64,000 nt of DNA from Shinella sp. H4-D48. GTDB taxonomy: Bacteria > Pseudomonadota > Alphaproteobacteria > Rhizobiales > Rhizobiaceae. Below the pieces are notes generated by a model. It was not told where the DNA came from, ran no database searches, and worked only from the letters and a program-made list of their open reading frames with translations. Below are positions 33,560 to 43,023 of the stretch, in pieces (within the stretch, counting starts at the first letter, position 1; each line of letters opens with the position of its first letter). The DNA lies in the NCBI RefSeq assembly GCF_022637395.1, contig NZ_CP093337.1:976001-1040000 (forward strand), in the 5' to 3' direction. The translations under genes were made by a program, and so were the position numbers.

Positions 33560-36370
33560 TCACTGCCCCAGCCGTTCGAGGAGGGCGGGCACATGCACCT
33601 GGTCCGCCTTGTAGTTGCCCGTCAGCATATACATCATGATGTTGACGCCGGAGCGGAAGGCGTGCTCGCGCTGCAACTCGTCCGGCGGCACCGTCGGCAG
33701 CAGTGCCATGCCGTTGGTGTCGATCGCCCAAGCACCGGCAAAATCGTTGCCGGTGATCATGATCGGCGAAACGCCGTCGCCCGCGCGCGCCGGCCGCGAC
33801 GGGTCTTCTGCGCGGTCGAGTTCCGCCTCGACCCACAGAGGACTTCCGGCATAACGGCCCGGGAAATTGGCCAGCAGGTAGAAGGATTTGGTGAGCACGT
33901 GGTCGGCCGGCACGGGCTCCAGCGGCGGAATGTCGAGATTGGCGAGAATGGCCTGCAGGCGCTCCGTATTGGGGCTTGTCGCATTGCCGTCGAGGTTGAT
34001 GTACTGGTCGCGCGTGTCGAACAGCACCGTGCCGCCGTTGCGCATATAGGCGTCGATGCGGCTGATCGCGGCATTGGACGGCATGGAGGCCGTGGCGCTG
34101 ACCGGCCAGTATATGATCGGGTAGAGCGCCAGCTCGTCCTTCTCGATGTCGATGCCGGCAGGCTCGCCGGGCTCCAGTGTGGTGCGGTAAGTCAGGAATT
34201 CAGTCAGGCCGGCCAAACCGCGTTCGGAGATGCGGTCCACTTCGCTTTCGCCGGTGACGACATAGGCCAGATGCGTTGTGTCGAGCCGTGAGAGAATGGT
34301 CTCGTCTCCGGGCTTGCTGTCGGCCGCATGGCCTTGCTGCGGCATTGCCATCAGGGCGCCGGCGAAGAGGGCGAGGAGCACGGCGGCGGTCGTACCGCGG
34401 CGTGGCACGCGACGGGCGGCAGCGGCAAAGGCGCCGCCTATCAGAAGCACGATGGCGCAATCGAGGATCAGCAGCAGGGCCGCGAGCGTGAAGAGATAGG
34501 GTTTCAGCGACCAGGTCTCCTTGCCGGCAAGCGGCTCGCGCAGGATGCTTGCGCCTTCGGGAACGACAAGCGGGCGAATGGTGTGCTCCGGCGGGAAGAG
34601 GTTGTGCGCGACATAGCCGTCCTCCGAACCGTAGAGGCCGGGGGGATTGTCGAAGCTCGCCACGACCTTAGAACCATCGCCGGCCGCGAGCGGTTTGGCC
34701 TCGCCGGTTGCCGCGGCAAGCGTGCCGTTTGCGGTCATCAGGCGATAGGGGGGCAGGCCCGTGGTTGCCTGGCCGCCTTCGGCCGAGACGCCGCCGCCGC
34801 GGGAAAGCTGCACGGTACGCCGGAGCATTTCCACGAAATCGCCCGACAACGGCAGGTTCGACCATCCCGTTTCTGCACTGATGTGGAAAAGCACGATGCG
34901 GCCGGAGCCGAGCGGGCCCGTTGTGACCAGCGGCGTGCCATCGGCAAGGCTCGCCCAGGTGCGTTCGGCGAGGTCGGGCGTCGGTTCGGCAAGGACCTGC
35001 CGCTTGATCAGGATGTCCTGCGGCGCACGCATGCCGAAGAACGGGCTGTTGGACGGATAGGCCGACAGCGGCTGCGGCTCGGACCAGGACAGCGCGCCGC
35101 CAAGCGCGCGTTCGCCTTTGCGCAGCACCACGGGCACGAGCGGATCGTCGCCCGGGGCGGCCGCAAGGCGCGGACCGGCGAAGCGGATGAGCATGCCGCC
35201 GGCTTCGATCCAGCGCTGGACCTCGCTCTGTACATCCTCTGGCAGGCGGCCGATATCGGCCATGATCAGGACCGACGGATTCTGCTCGAGAATCTGGGGA
35301 ATGGCGATAGAAAGGTCCGCCACGTTCGGTTCAATGAGATCGGCATAGGGCGCAAGCGCACGGTTGATATAGTGCAGCGGCGACAGCAGCGGCTGGCTCG
35401 CATCCACCACCTCGCCGGACAGGAAGGCGACGCGGCGTCGGCGGAAGCCGTCATCGAGCAGATAGGCGCCGCCGGCATTGGCGAGGCCGTCGATGCTGAT
35501 GCGGGCAAAGTCGTTGCGCAGCTCGAAGGGGGCCGTGATGGTGCCGGTCGTCGTCGTCGCGCCCGCCGCGAAGCTCGCGGTCCCGGTAGCGATAGGGCGG
35601 CTGCGCGAATCATAAGCCGTCAGCGGCAGGCTGCGTGCCGGGCCGCCATCGAGGCGGGTGAGGGCGACGGTCAATGCATCCGCGCCATTCACCGCGGCGG
35701 TAATGGCGACAGCCGCCGCACCGTCGCCCTCGATCAGGCGCAGATCGGCGGGCGAGAGCCCTTGCAGGGCGGCAACGGTTTCGTCCGTCTCGCCGCCGGC
35801 CATGCCGTCGCTGATGAAGGCGAGCGTGCCGGGCGCAGCACCATCGAGCGCGGTGCGCAGCGAGGCGATCGCGGCGGTGCGGTCGGCGAGCAACGGGCGC
35901 GGCTCGGCGGCGGCAAGGCGCGTGCGCGCGGTCGCGGCATCGACCGGCACCGCATCATGCTGGCGTTCGGCGGTCAGCACCAGCGCGATCGGCACGTTCC
36001 GGCTTTCCGCATCATCGATCAGCGTGGTGGCCGTGTCGACACGGCTTTGCCAGTCGGTGGCCGAGGCCCAGGTGTTGTCGACGACGAGCGCGAGCGGGCC
36101 GCTCGATGCCAGTGTGTTGGTGCGCGGATTGAAGACGGGGTCGGCGATGGCAAAGACAACGGCGGCGGCCATGAGCATGCGCAGCAGCGTCAGCCACCAG
36201 GGGCTTTGCGCCGGCGTCTCCTCGCGCTTGAGGATCGAGGCGAGGATGGCGAATGGCGGAAAAACCTCGGCCTGCGGCTTGGGCGGCGTGAGGCGCAGCA
36301 GCCACCAGATGACGGGCAGCAGAACCAGCGTGGTCAGCACGGCGGGAAAGGCGAAAGCGAAGGCACTCAT
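33560..36370 (-). CDS. BatA-N-terminal / DUF4159 membrane protein
   Basis: Protein of 936 residues. The N-terminus is the aerotolerance BatA module, with two membrane helices around 10-75 and FPPFAILASILKREETPAQSP between. A vWA-like fold follows but its metal site is degenerate (VVDNTWAS instead of DxSxS). Further domains include a GATase-like region near 350-420. A membrane helix pair at about 640-710 and the C-terminal DUF4159 domain (SEVDRISERGLAGLTEFL, LALYPIIYWPV, about 735-936) complete it. It overlaps the DUF58 stop by ATGA. It works presumably with MoxR, DUF58 and the downstream vWA protein in the envelope. Confidence 0.87.
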   Translation of the reverse strand: MSAFAFAFPAVLTTLVLLPVIWWLLRLTPPKPQAEVFPPFAILASILKREETPAQSPWWLTLLRMLMAAAVVFAIADPVFNPRTNTLASSGPLALVVDNTWASATDWQSRVDTATTLIDDAESRNVPIALVLTAERQHDAVPVDAATARTRLAAAEPRPLLADRTAAIASLRTALDGAAPGTLAFISDGMAGGETDETVAALQGLSPADLRLIEGDGAAAVAITAAVNGADALTVALTRLDGGPARSLPLTAYDSRSRPIATGTASFAAGATTTTGTITAPFELRNDFARISIDGLANAGGAYLLDDGFRRRRVAFLSGEVVDASQPLLSPLHYINRALAPYADLIEPNVADLSIAIPQILEQNPSVLIMADIGRLPEDVQSEVQRWIEAGGMLIRFAGPRLAAAPGDDPLVPVVLRKGERALGGALSWSEPQPLSAYPSNSPFFGMRAPQDILIKRQVLAEPTPDLAERTWASLADGTPLVTTGPLGSGRIVLFHISAETGWSNLPLSGDFVEMLRRTVQLSRGGGVSAEGGQATTGLPPYRLMTANGTLAAATGEAKPLAAGDGSKVVASFDNPPGLYGSEDGYVAHNLFPPEHTIRPLVVPEGASILREPLAGKETWSLKPYLFTLAALLLILDCAIVLLIGGAFAAAARRVPRRGTTAAVLLALFAGALMAMPQQGHAADSKPGDETILSRLDTTHLAYVVTGESEVDRISERGLAGLTEFLTYRTTLEPGEPAGIDIEKDELALYPIIYWPVSATASMPSNAAISRIDAYMRNGGTVLFDTRDQYINLDGNATSPNTERLQAILANLDIPPLEPVPADHVLTKSFYLLANFPGRYAGSPLWVEAELDRAEDPSRPARAGDGVSPIMITGNDFAGAWAIDTNGMALLPTVPPDELQREHAFRSGVNIMMYMLTGNYKADQVHVPALLERLGQ

Positions 36371-37284
36371 CGGCCGCGCTCCGCCCGCATCGCCGGCATG
36401 CCGGAGAGATACATGTGCACGGCGACCAGCGCTTCGGAGGCGAGACGGTCCGTTCGGTGCGGCACGAAGCTCCAGCCGAGATGGCGCAGGCTTTCGGCCA
36501 GCGTTTCGCGTCGCGCGACATAGGCGCGGGCATAGTCGTCCTTCAGCGTCTCGGCGCGGCCGGCGGTGATCTTTTGCCCGCTTTCGGGGTCGGTGAATTC
36601 GGTGCGGCCGGTATACGGGAAGGTCTCTTCTGCCGGGTCGGCGACCTCAATGACATGACCCTTGAGGCCGCGACGGGCCAGCGGGCCGAGGCGCGCCATG
36701 ACGTCTTGGACCGGATCAAGGAAATCGCCGATCAGCACGACATCGCTGCTGCCGCGGATCATGCCGGTGTCCGGCAGGCCGCCGGTGGCGGGGTTGTGCA
36801 TGAGGGCGGTGGCGAGGCGCTCGGCGGCATTGCGCGCTGCGATCGGCTCCATGATTCCAGGGCAGCCGATACGTTCGCCCGAGCGCGCGAGGATTTCGGC
36901 CAGCGCCAGCATGATGACGAGCGCGCGGCTCTCCTTGGAGACCGTGCCGAAAGTCGACTTGTACATCATCGAGGGGGAGAGATCGGCCCAGACCCAGACG
37001 GTGTGGGCGGCTTCCCATTCGCGGTCACGCACATAGGTATGATCGTCACGGGCCGAGCGTCGCCAGTCGATGCGCGACAGGCTTTCGCCATCGACATAGG
37101 GGCGGAACTGCCAGAAATTCTCGCCGATACCGCGCTTGCGGCGGCCGTGCCAGCCGGCGATCACCGTATTGGCGAGGCGCTGGGCCTCTACCATGCAATC
37201 GGGAATGAGGGCGGCGCGCGCCTGCGCCCGCGAAAGCACGTCGCGGGTCGGTGTTGGCTCGACGATCTGCCCGACGGAGGCCAT
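36367..37284 (-). CDS. DUF58 domain-containing protein
   Basis: Protein of 305 residues, the usual MoxR partner. The DUF58 core has GRRKRGIGENFWQFRPYVDGES and SRIDWRRSARDDHTYVRDRE (about 62-105). After it comes a vWA-like segment, WVWADLSPSMMYKS (DxSxS present as DLSPS) and GGLPDTGMIRGSSDVVLIGDF. No membrane helix. ATG 37284 is preferred over an upstream in-frame extension. It lies 13 bases after the moxR stop and overlaps the next gene by 4 bases (ATGA), so the four genes form one operon. Confidence 0.93.
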   Translation of the reverse strand: MASVGQIVEPTPTRDVLSRAQARAALIPDCMVEAQRLANTVIAGWHGRRKRGIGENFWQFRPYVDGESLSRIDWRRSARDDHTYVRDREWEAAHTVWVWADLSPSMMYKSTFGTVSKESRALVIMLALAEILARSGERIGCPGIMEPIAARNAAERLATALMHNPATGGLPDTGMIRGSSDVVLIGDFLDPVQDVMARLGPLARRGLKGHVIEVADPAEETFPYTGRTEFTDPESGQKITAGRAETLKDDYARAYVARRETLAESLRHLGWSFVPHRTDRLASEALVAVHMYLSGMPAMRAERGR

Positions 37285-37297
37285 GCGCTTTCTCCGC

Positions 37298-38317
37298 TCA
37301 GCCGCCCGCCTGCCGGACGAGATCGGCAATCACATCACGAACCGACATGCCTTCGGCGCGGGCTGCGAAGGTCAGTGCCATGCGGTGCTGGAGCACGGGT
37401 TCGGCCAGCGCCAGCACATCGTCAACCGAGGGCGCAAGGCGACCCTCGTAGAGCGCGCGGGCGCGGGCGCACAGCATCATCGCCTGTCCGGCGCGCGGGC
37501 CTGGGCCCCAGGCGACATGCTTGTCGGTCGAGGCGATGCCATTGCCGGGGCGGGCTGAACGCACAAGCGAGAGGATCGCGTCGAGCACTTTCTCGCTCAC
37601 CGGCATCTGGCGGATGAGGGTCTGGATCTCCACCAGCCGTTCGGCCGAGATGGCGGCTTCGGCCCGCGTCTCGCTGACGCCGGTCGTCTCGAGTAGGATC
37701 TGCCGCTCGGCGGCAAGCTCGGGATAGTCGACATCGACCTGCAGCAGGAAGCGGTCGAGCTGCGCCTCGGGCAGGGGATAGGTGCCCTCCTGTTCCAGCG
37801 GGTTCTGGGTCGCCAGAACGTGGAAGGGCTTCGGCAGGTCGTTGCGGGCGCCGGCCACCGTCACATGATATTCCTGCATGGCCTGGAGCAGGGCGGACTG
37901 GGTACGTGGCGAGGCACGGTTGATTTCGTCAGCCATCAGGAGCTGGGTGAAGATCGGGCCGGGCACGAAGCGGAAGGAGCGTTTTCCGTTTTCGTCCTGG
38001 TCCATGACTTCCGAGCCGAGAATATCCGACGGCATGAGGTCAGGCGTGAACTGGATGCGGCTGGAGGCAAGGCCGAGCACGGTGCCGAGCGTCACGACGA
38101 GCTTCGTCTTGGCGAGGCCCGGCACGCCGACGAGCAGCGCATGACCGCCGGAGAGCACGGCGAGCATGGTCTGCTCGACCACGCTTTCCTGGCCGAAGAT
38201 CACCTTGGAGACTTCCTTGCGGATGACGGCGATATCCGAAAGGGCCCGTTCGGCCGCCGCGATCACCGCCTTTTCGTCCAGGCCTGCCTCGTGGGAATTC
38301 TGAACGCCCATGCTCAT
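37298..38317 (-). CDS. moxR: MoxR-family AAA+ ATPase
   Basis: Chaperone-like ATPase of 339 residues. Walker A is LLVGVPGLAKTKLV near 62-75, Walker B LLMADEINRASPRTQSALLQAMQE near 125-150, sensor 1 FHVLATQNPLEQEGTYPLPEAQLDRF near 165-190, and sensor 2 near VAWGPGPRAGQAMM. MoxR proteins assemble metal-dependent vWA proteins, and the three genes downstream encode DUF58 and vWA proteins. The operon is moxR-DUF58-BatA/DUF4159-vWA. The start at 38317 or the second ATG at 38311 is equally possible. Confidence 0.95.
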   Translation of the reverse strand: MSMGVQNSHEAGLDEKAVIAAAERALSDIAVIRKEVSKVIFGQESVVEQTMLAVLSGGHALLVGVPGLAKTKLVVTLGTVLGLASSRIQFTPDLMPSDILGSEVMDQDENGKRSFRFVPGPIFTQLLMADEINRASPRTQSALLQAMQEYHVTVAGARNDLPKPFHVLATQNPLEQEGTYPLPEAQLDRFLLQVDVDYPELAAERQILLETTGVSETRAEAAISAERLVEIQTLIRQMPVSEKVLDAILSLVRSARPGNGIASTDKHVAWGPGPRAGQAMMLCARARALYEGRLAPSVDDVLALAEPVLQHRMALTFAARAEGMSVRDVIADLVRQAGG

Positions 38318-38503
38318 CTCCAGTGCCGGTAATGAATGACCTGCGAATCGTGGTCATGCCGCGTCCGCGTCCTACATAAAGACCTTATTAGCGCAGCCGT
38401 GGCTGACAAGCGGCCACGAAATGACTATCTCGTGAGTGTATCCACCCTTTCCTCGCGGGAAGAACGGTCTCTTGCGGAGATAGGGGTGAACCGGGACGGA
38501 ACA

Positions 38504-39121
38504 ATGGCAACAGGTGAAATTCGCGAAAGCACGGATGCGGCGGGACTGGCCGCCCTGATCGCGCGCGCCGGCGCGGAGACGGGCGGACGAGGCCTGCCGC
38601 CGGTCGAGCGCTGGAACCCGCCGTTCTGTGGCGACATCGACATGGAAATCCGTGCCGACGGTACCTGGTTCTACCTGGGAACGCCGATCGGCCGTGCACC
38701 GCTGGTGCGCCTTTTCTCCACGGTCCTGCGCAAGGACGAGGACGGCCGGACCTATCTGGTGACGCCGGTCGAGAAGGTCGGCATCCGCGTCGTCGATGCG
38801 CCGTTTCTGGCAGTGGAGATGAATGCGAGCGGCGTGGGCGCGGCGCAGACGCTCACCTTCCGCACCAATGTCGGCGACGTTGTCGAGGTCGGGCCGGAGC
38901 ATCCGCTGCGTTTCGTTATCGCGGGCGAAAACAGCGAGCTGAAGCCCTATCTCCTCGTGCGCGGCCGGCTGGAGGCGCTCGTCTCGCGCGCCGTGATGTA
39001 CGATCTGGTGGCGCTTGGCGAAACCATCGCGATCGACGGCGTCGACATGTTTGCGGTGCGCTCGGGCGGCATGGTCTTTCCCGTCATGCCGGCTGCCGAG
39101 CTGGATGCACTTTCGCGATGA
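38504..39121 (+). CDS. DUF1285 domain-containing protein
   Basis: Protein of 205 residues matching DUF1285: VERWNPPFCGDIDMEIRADGTWFY near 35-60, then GTPIGRAPLVRLFSTVLRKDEDG and VTPVEKVGIRVVDAPF. Mostly beta. No signal peptide. The ATG at 38504 is preceded by GGACGGA; a longer frame from 38336 lacks conserved sequence. The stop overlaps the next ATG (ATGA), so it heads a DUF1285-Nudix-CCA operon common in rhizobia. Function unknown. Divergent from moxR; the 186-bp gap contains the inverted repeat CGTGGC/GCCACG at 38398-38418. Confidence 0.9.
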   Translation: MATGEIRESTDAAGLAALIARAGAETGGRGLPPVERWNPPFCGDIDMEIRADGTWFYLGTPIGRAPLVRLFSTVLRKDEDGRTYLVTPVEKVGIRVVDAPFLAVEMNASGVGAAQTLTFRTNVGDVVEVGPEHPLRFVIAGENSELKPYLLVRGRLEALVSRAVMYDLVALGETIAIDGVDMFAVRSGGMVFPVMPAAELDALSR

Positions 39122-39750
39122 GTTCTACGCCTTACAGTGCTGCGGAGTTCCGCCGCCGTGCCGTCGCGCAGATGCGCAGCATCGGTGACGAGACCTGGCG
39201 CGAGCATGGCGACAGCCTGCTCAACCCCGCCGTCATTCCCCATCTGGAAGGCATGAAGCTGCGCTATGCGGCGGTGCTGATCCCCGTCGTCGACGATGGC
39301 GAGGAGGCGCGGGTGATCTTCACCCAGCGGACGGCGACGCTGCGCAAGCATTCCGGCCAGATCGCTTTTCCGGGCGGAGCCGTGGATGACGAGGATGCGG
39401 ACGTAGAGGCGGCCGCCCTGCGCGAGGCGGAGGAGGAAATCAGCCTCGACCGCCGTTTCGTGGAGCCGGTCGGGCGCCTGCCGCAATACAAGGCTTTGTC
39501 GGGTTTCTCCATCACGCCTGTTCTGGCGGTGGTGCAGCCGGGCTTCGAGCTCATTCCCAATCCGTCGGAAGTCGACAAGGTCTTCGACGTGCCGCTGTCC
39601 TTCCTGATGGACCCGCGCAATCACGCGCAGGGCAGCGGCGTCTGGCTCGGCAGCGAACGGCATTATTATCGCATGCCCTATGAGGGGCATAACATCTGGG
39701 GCATCACCGCCGGCATCGTGCGGGTGATCTATGAAAGGCTTTATGCATGA
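39118..39750 (+). CDS. CoA pyrophosphatase-type Nudix hydrolase
   Basis: Nudix protein of 210 residues. It carries both the CoA-specific motif (HSGQIAFPGG, about 79-88) and the Nudix box that follows (AALREAEEEISL, about 99-110). This combination marks the YeaB/NUDT7 group that cleaves CoA into phosphopantetheine and 3',5'-ADP. A substrate-loop RLPQYKALSGFSITPVLA follows. It overlaps both neighbours by 4 bases (ATGA), so all three genes of the operon are translationally coupled. Confidence 0.93.
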   Translation: MSSTPYSAAEFRRRAVAQMRSIGDETWREHGDSLLNPAVIPHLEGMKLRYAAVLIPVVDDGEEARVIFTQRTATLRKHSGQIAFPGGAVDDEDADVEAAALREAEEEISLDRRFVEPVGRLPQYKALSGFSITPVLAVVQPGFELIPNPSEVDKVFDVPLSFLMDPRNHAQGSGVWLGSERHYYRMPYEGHNIWGITAGIVRVIYERLYA

Positions 39751-41006
39751 CGTCTGTTGCGGGCGAGGCGTGGTTTTCCGATCCGGCGCTCGGGCAGGTG
39801 CTTTCGCTGCTGAACAACGAGGGCGGCGAGGCGCGGGTGGCGGGCGGCGCGGTGCGCAACAGCCTGATGGGCCTGGCTGTCGCGGATATAGACATCGCCA
39901 CGACATTGCCGCCGCAGGGCGTGGTGGAGCGGGCGAAGGCCGCTGATATCAAGGCGGTGCCGACCGGCATCGAGCACGGTACGGTCACGCTCGTCATCGG
40001 CGGCAAACCGTTCGAGGTGACGACACTGCGCCGCGACGTGGCGACAGACGGACGCCGCGCGGAAGTCGCGTTCGGCACCGACTGGCAGACCGATGCGGAG
40101 CGGCGCGACCTGACCATCAACGCGCTTTACGCGACACAGGACGGTACGGTGATCGACCTCGTGAACGGTCTGCCGGATATCGAAAGCCGCACGGTGCGCT
40201 TCATCGGCGACGCAGCGACGCGCATCGACGAGGATCATCTGCGCATCCTGCGCTTTTTCCGATTTTTCGCGCTCTACGGCCGCGGCCGACCGGATGCCGA
40301 GGGGCTGAAGGCCTGTGCGCGGGCAAAGGACAAGCTTGGGCGGCTGTCGGCCGAGCGGGTCTGGTCCGAGACGAAGAAACTTCTGGCTGCTCCTGATCCG
40401 GGCCGCGCGCTGCTGTGGATGCGGCAGGCTGGCGTGCTGACCGAAATCCTGCCTGAGACGGAGAAATGGGGCATCGACGCGGTCCCCGGGCTCATCGAGG
40501 CCGAGAAAGCCTTCGGCTGGCAGCCGGATGCGCTGCTCAGGCTGGCGGCCATCGTGCCGCCGGATCGTGAGCGGCTGAAGGCGCTTGCCGAGCGGTTGCG
40601 CCTCTCCAAGGCGGAGGCCGCTGTTCTCGATGGCTGGGCGGCCGCACCCGAGATTGCGCCGAAACTGGCGGAAACCGCCTTTGACCGGCTGCTCTACCGT
40701 AACGGTCCGAAAGGACTTTCAATGCGGTTGAGGCTTGCGCTCGCTTCGGCCCGCGCACGTGGACTTGGCGATGCGGATGTACTTGCTTTCGCCGGGCTCT
40801 GCCAGCGTTTGCTGGCGCGCGCTGAAAAATGGCAGAAGCCAACTTTCCCGCTGACGGGAGCAGATGTGCTTGCCGCTGGTGTTTCGGCTGGGCCGGCGGT
40901 GGGCACGATTTTGGAGCGTATCGAGGAAGAATGGGTGGGGGGTAATTTCCATGATGACCGGGCAAGGCTGCTTGCCCGGCTTAAGGCGCTCGCCGGGGAG
41001 GGCTGA
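39747..41006 (+). CDS. cca: CCA tRNA nucleotidyltransferase / poly(A) polymerase family
   Basis: Adds or repairs the CCA end of tRNAs; the family also includes poly(A) polymerase. It has 419 residues. The nucleotidyltransferase core has VAGGAVRNSLMG (about 31-42) and the catalytic VADIDIATTLPP with its DxD. RRDLTINALYA and DEDHLRILRFFRFFALYGRG (motifs B and C) follow, then a helical C-terminal half. Bacterial CCA enzymes and poly(A) polymerases cannot be fully separated by eye; the single rhizobial copy is usually taken as CCA-adding. A 7-bp hairpin GGGAGGG/CCCTCCC spans its stop codon (40996-41013) without a T-run. Confidence 0.93.
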   Translation: MTSVAGEAWFSDPALGQVLSLLNNEGGEARVAGGAVRNSLMGLAVADIDIATTLPPQGVVERAKAADIKAVPTGIEHGTVTLVIGGKPFEVTTLRRDVATDGRRAEVAFGTDWQTDAERRDLTINALYATQDGTVIDLVNGLPDIESRTVRFIGDAATRIDEDHLRILRFFRFFALYGRGRPDAEGLKACARAKDKLGRLSAERVWSETKKLLAAPDPGRALLWMRQAGVLTEILPETEKWGIDAVPGLIEAEKAFGWQPDALLRLAAIVPPDRERLKALAERLRLSKAEAAVLDGWAAAPEIAPKLAETAFDRLLYRNGPKGLSMRLRLALASARARGLGDADVLAFAGLCQRLLARAEKWQKPTFPLTGADVLAAGVSAGPAVGTILERIEEEWVGGNFHDDRARLLARLKALAGEG

Positions 41007-41031
41007 CCCTCCCGTCATCCCGCTTCAGCCG

Positions 41032-41223
41032 TCAGGCGGCGTCGGCGGTCTTTTCGTCGACGATGCGCTGCTTGATGTTTTCCACCATGTTTTCGCGGAT
41101 CGTGGTTTCGCCATGGGCTGTACGCATGTGCTCCACGGCGCGGCGCACGACTTCAGCGTCGTCGCTGGCGCGTGTGTGCCAGTCGCATCCCGGGACAAGT
41201 GAACCGCATTCAAAAAGTCTCAT
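41032..41223 (-). CDS. DUF1059 domain-containing small protein
   Basis: Small protein of 63 residues matching DUF1059: MRLFECGSLVPGCDWHTRA at the start, with two cysteines (Cys6, Cys13) and a His in the family pattern. A helical region with AVEHMRTAHGETTI follows, where the His could complete a metal site. AGGAGAT stands 5 bases before the ATG. Function unknown; a zinc-binding role is suggested by the Cys/His positions. It faces the CCA gene tail-to-tail. Confidence 0.85.
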   Translation of the reverse strand: MRLFECGSLVPGCDWHTRASDDAEVVRRAVEHMRTAHGETTIRENMVENIKQRIVDEKTADAA

Positions 41224-41320
41224 GACTATCTCCTGTCGTTTCAACGGGGGCAGTTTAGCAGACATGGCCCCGAGAGCCAAATCCGCAGAGCCGGTCAGGG
41301 TTCCACCCGACGCTTCGAAA

Positions 41321-41572
41321 TCAGCTGTTGTGACCTGCCTTCGCCCAGGCGTCGAAGCAGGCGGACGTCTCCGGCTTGCCCGGCTTGGCAGTCTGGCTGG
41401 GCATATGATGCACGGTCCCGCCGGCAAGGCGCATCCGCGCTTCGGCGACGAAATAGTCATGCGGAAGATCGACGCCACTTTCGGCGCGCATGGTTTCGGC
41501 AAAACGATTGATAAAGTCGACGGACTGCGGGTCGTTGCCCGACTGCAATCCGTTCTTTGCGGCATTGCTCAT
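41321..41572 (-). CDS. Small conserved-looking protein, unknown
   Basis: An 83-residue frame with a strong ribosome site (GGAGGAGAC before ATG 41572). The middle, DFINRFAETMRAESGVDLPHDYFVAEARMR, looks like a helical pair; the C-terminal part is Lys/Pro-rich (SQTAKPGKPETS) and ends CFDAWAKAGHNS. No domain recognised. It lies between DUF1059 and hemF on the same strand with about 100-base gaps each side. Reading is supported by the ribosome site and codon pattern; function unknown. Confidence 0.7.
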   Translation of the reverse strand: MSNAAKNGLQSGNDPQSVDFINRFAETMRAESGVDLPHDYFVAEARMRLAGGTVHHMPSQTAKPGKPETSACFDAWAKAGHNS

Positions 41573-41682
41573 GACTGTCTCCTCCACGAGTACCTCAATA
41601 GAGGTAGTGTACCACGCAAAAGGATCAAGCCCCGTTCACAACACCGCTAGGGAGCATATCGGGGAGGTCCGGAGGCCAGACG

Positions 41683-42594
41683 TCAGGGCCAGCGAACCAC
41701 GGGCGGAAGCGACGACAGGATGGAATCGACATTGCCGCCGGTCTTCAGACCAAACAGCGTGCCGCGGTCATAAAGCAGGTTGAATTCGACATAGCGGCCG
41801 CGACGCACGAGCTGTTCGTCGCGGTCCTCTTCCGTCCAGCCCTTGTTGAAATTGGAGCGCACGATGCGGGGATAGACCATGGCGAAGGCGCGGCCGACAT
41901 CCTGCGTGAAGGCGAAATCCGCATCCCAGCCGCCGAGTTCTTCCGGCGAATGCAGCCAGTCATAGAAGATGCCTCCGGTGCCGCGCGGCTCGTTGCGGTG
42001 CTTCAGGAAAAAGTACTCGTCGCACCACTCCTTGAATTTTGCGTGATCGGCCACCGCATGGCGGTTGCAGGTGATCTCCATCGCCTTGTGGAACAGGGCG
42101 GTGTCCGGGTCGCTCATCACCCGACGACGGTCCAGCACGGGCGTCAGGTCCGCGCCGCCGCCGAACCAGCGGCTGGTGGTGACGACCATGCGCGTGTTCA
42201 TGTGCACGGCCGGGACATTGGGATTGACCGGATGGGCGATCAGCGAAATGCCCGAGGCCCAGAAGCTAGGGTCCTCATCCGCGCCGGGGATCTGCCCGCG
42301 GAATTCGGGGGAGAATTCGCCATAGACGGTGGATGTATGGACGCCGACCTTCTCGAAGACGCGGCCTTCCATCATCGACATGCGGCCGCCGCCACCTTCG
42401 CCACCCTCGCGCAGCCAGTCCTTGGCCACGAAGCGGCCGGGCTGCATGTCCGACAGCGGACCTTCCAGCTCGTTCTCGATGGCTTCGAAGCTCGCGCAGA
42501 TCGCGTCGCGCAGATGCTCGAACCATGCGCGGGCAGCGGCCTTCTTGTCTTCGATGTCTTCGGGCAGGCCTTTCGGCAGGTTTGGTCGTTCCAT
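41683..42594 (-). CDS. hemF: Oxygen-dependent coproporphyrinogen III oxidase
   Basis: Oxidative decarboxylation of coproporphyrinogen III to protoporphyrinogen IX in heme synthesis. It has 303 residues, standard length. Signatures are [20 protein letters not shown] (about 66-86), [22 protein letters not shown] (about 130-152), [23 protein letters not shown] and [15 protein letters not shown]. The histidines of the HxN and KHR regions are the metal/substrate residues. Requires oxygen, so the organism is aerobic; an anaerobic HemN is not in the window. Confidence 0.97.
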   Translation of the reverse strand: MERPNLPKGLPEDIEDKKAAARAWFEHLRDAICASFEAIENELEGPLSDMQPGRFVAKDWLREGGEGGGGRMSMMEGRVFEKVGVHTSTVYGEFSPEFRGQIPGADEDPSFWASGISLIAHPVNPNVPAVHMNTRMVVTTSRWFGGGADLTPVLDRRRVMSDPDTALFHKAMEITCNRHAVADHAKFKEWCDEYFFLKHRNEPRGTGGIFYDWLHSPEELGGWDADFAFTQDVGRAFAMVYPRIVRSNFNKGWTEEDRDEQLVRRGRYVEFNLLYDRGTLFGLKTGGNVDSILSSLPPVVRWP

Positions 42595-42765
42595 GATGTT
42601 TCCCGCTGACGGCCGCGCCGCCGAATCGCATTTCGGTCACACTCCTTAACTTTGCACCATTTGGCAACAAAGCGGGGCATTTCCGCTGGGGACGGCGGGA
42701 CTCGCAAAACGGGCAGATCCGGCCTATATTGAGCGTATAGAATGTGCTGCCAGGAGGAAACCTGC

Positions 42766-43023
42766 ATGGCGCGTGTTCCAGGACCGCCGCCCCTCGACGG
42801 GCTCCGTCGCCACATCGAGCGCAGCCGGCTCGCGAAAGGTGCGACCGGAGGGCATTTCGTGCGCGAGACCTTCTGCATGGAGCGTCAGGACGCCCGTGAG
42901 AAGGCCCGCGAGTGGTTCGACCAATGGCCGAAGGCGGCCTACTGGACAGAAGTGGAAAGCTGGCGCGCGCTGGACGGCGACCGCATCGAGTTCACCATGC
43001 GCCGGTTGCCGAGCGCCGATTGA
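42766..43023 (+). CDS. Small conserved protein, unknown
   Basis: An 85-residue soluble frame with an excellent ribosome site (CAGGAGGAAA, 5 bases before ATG 42766). It opens MARVPGPPPLDGLRRHIERSR, is rich in Arg and aromatic residues (REWFDQWPKAAYWTEVESWR) and ends EFTMRRLPSAD. No domain, membrane segment or cysteine cluster is recognised. It lies divergent from hemF and upstream of the CBS-domain gene, with 133 bases between. Function unknown. Confidence 0.78.
   Translation: MARVPGPPPLDGLRRHIERSRLAKGATGGHFVRETFCMERQDAREKAREWFDQWPKAAYWTEVESWRALDGDRIEFTMRRLPSAD

Noticed and set aside
40996-41013. GGGAGGG/CCCTCCC hairpin over the CCA gene stop
   Set aside because: No T-run on either strand, so not called as a terminator.
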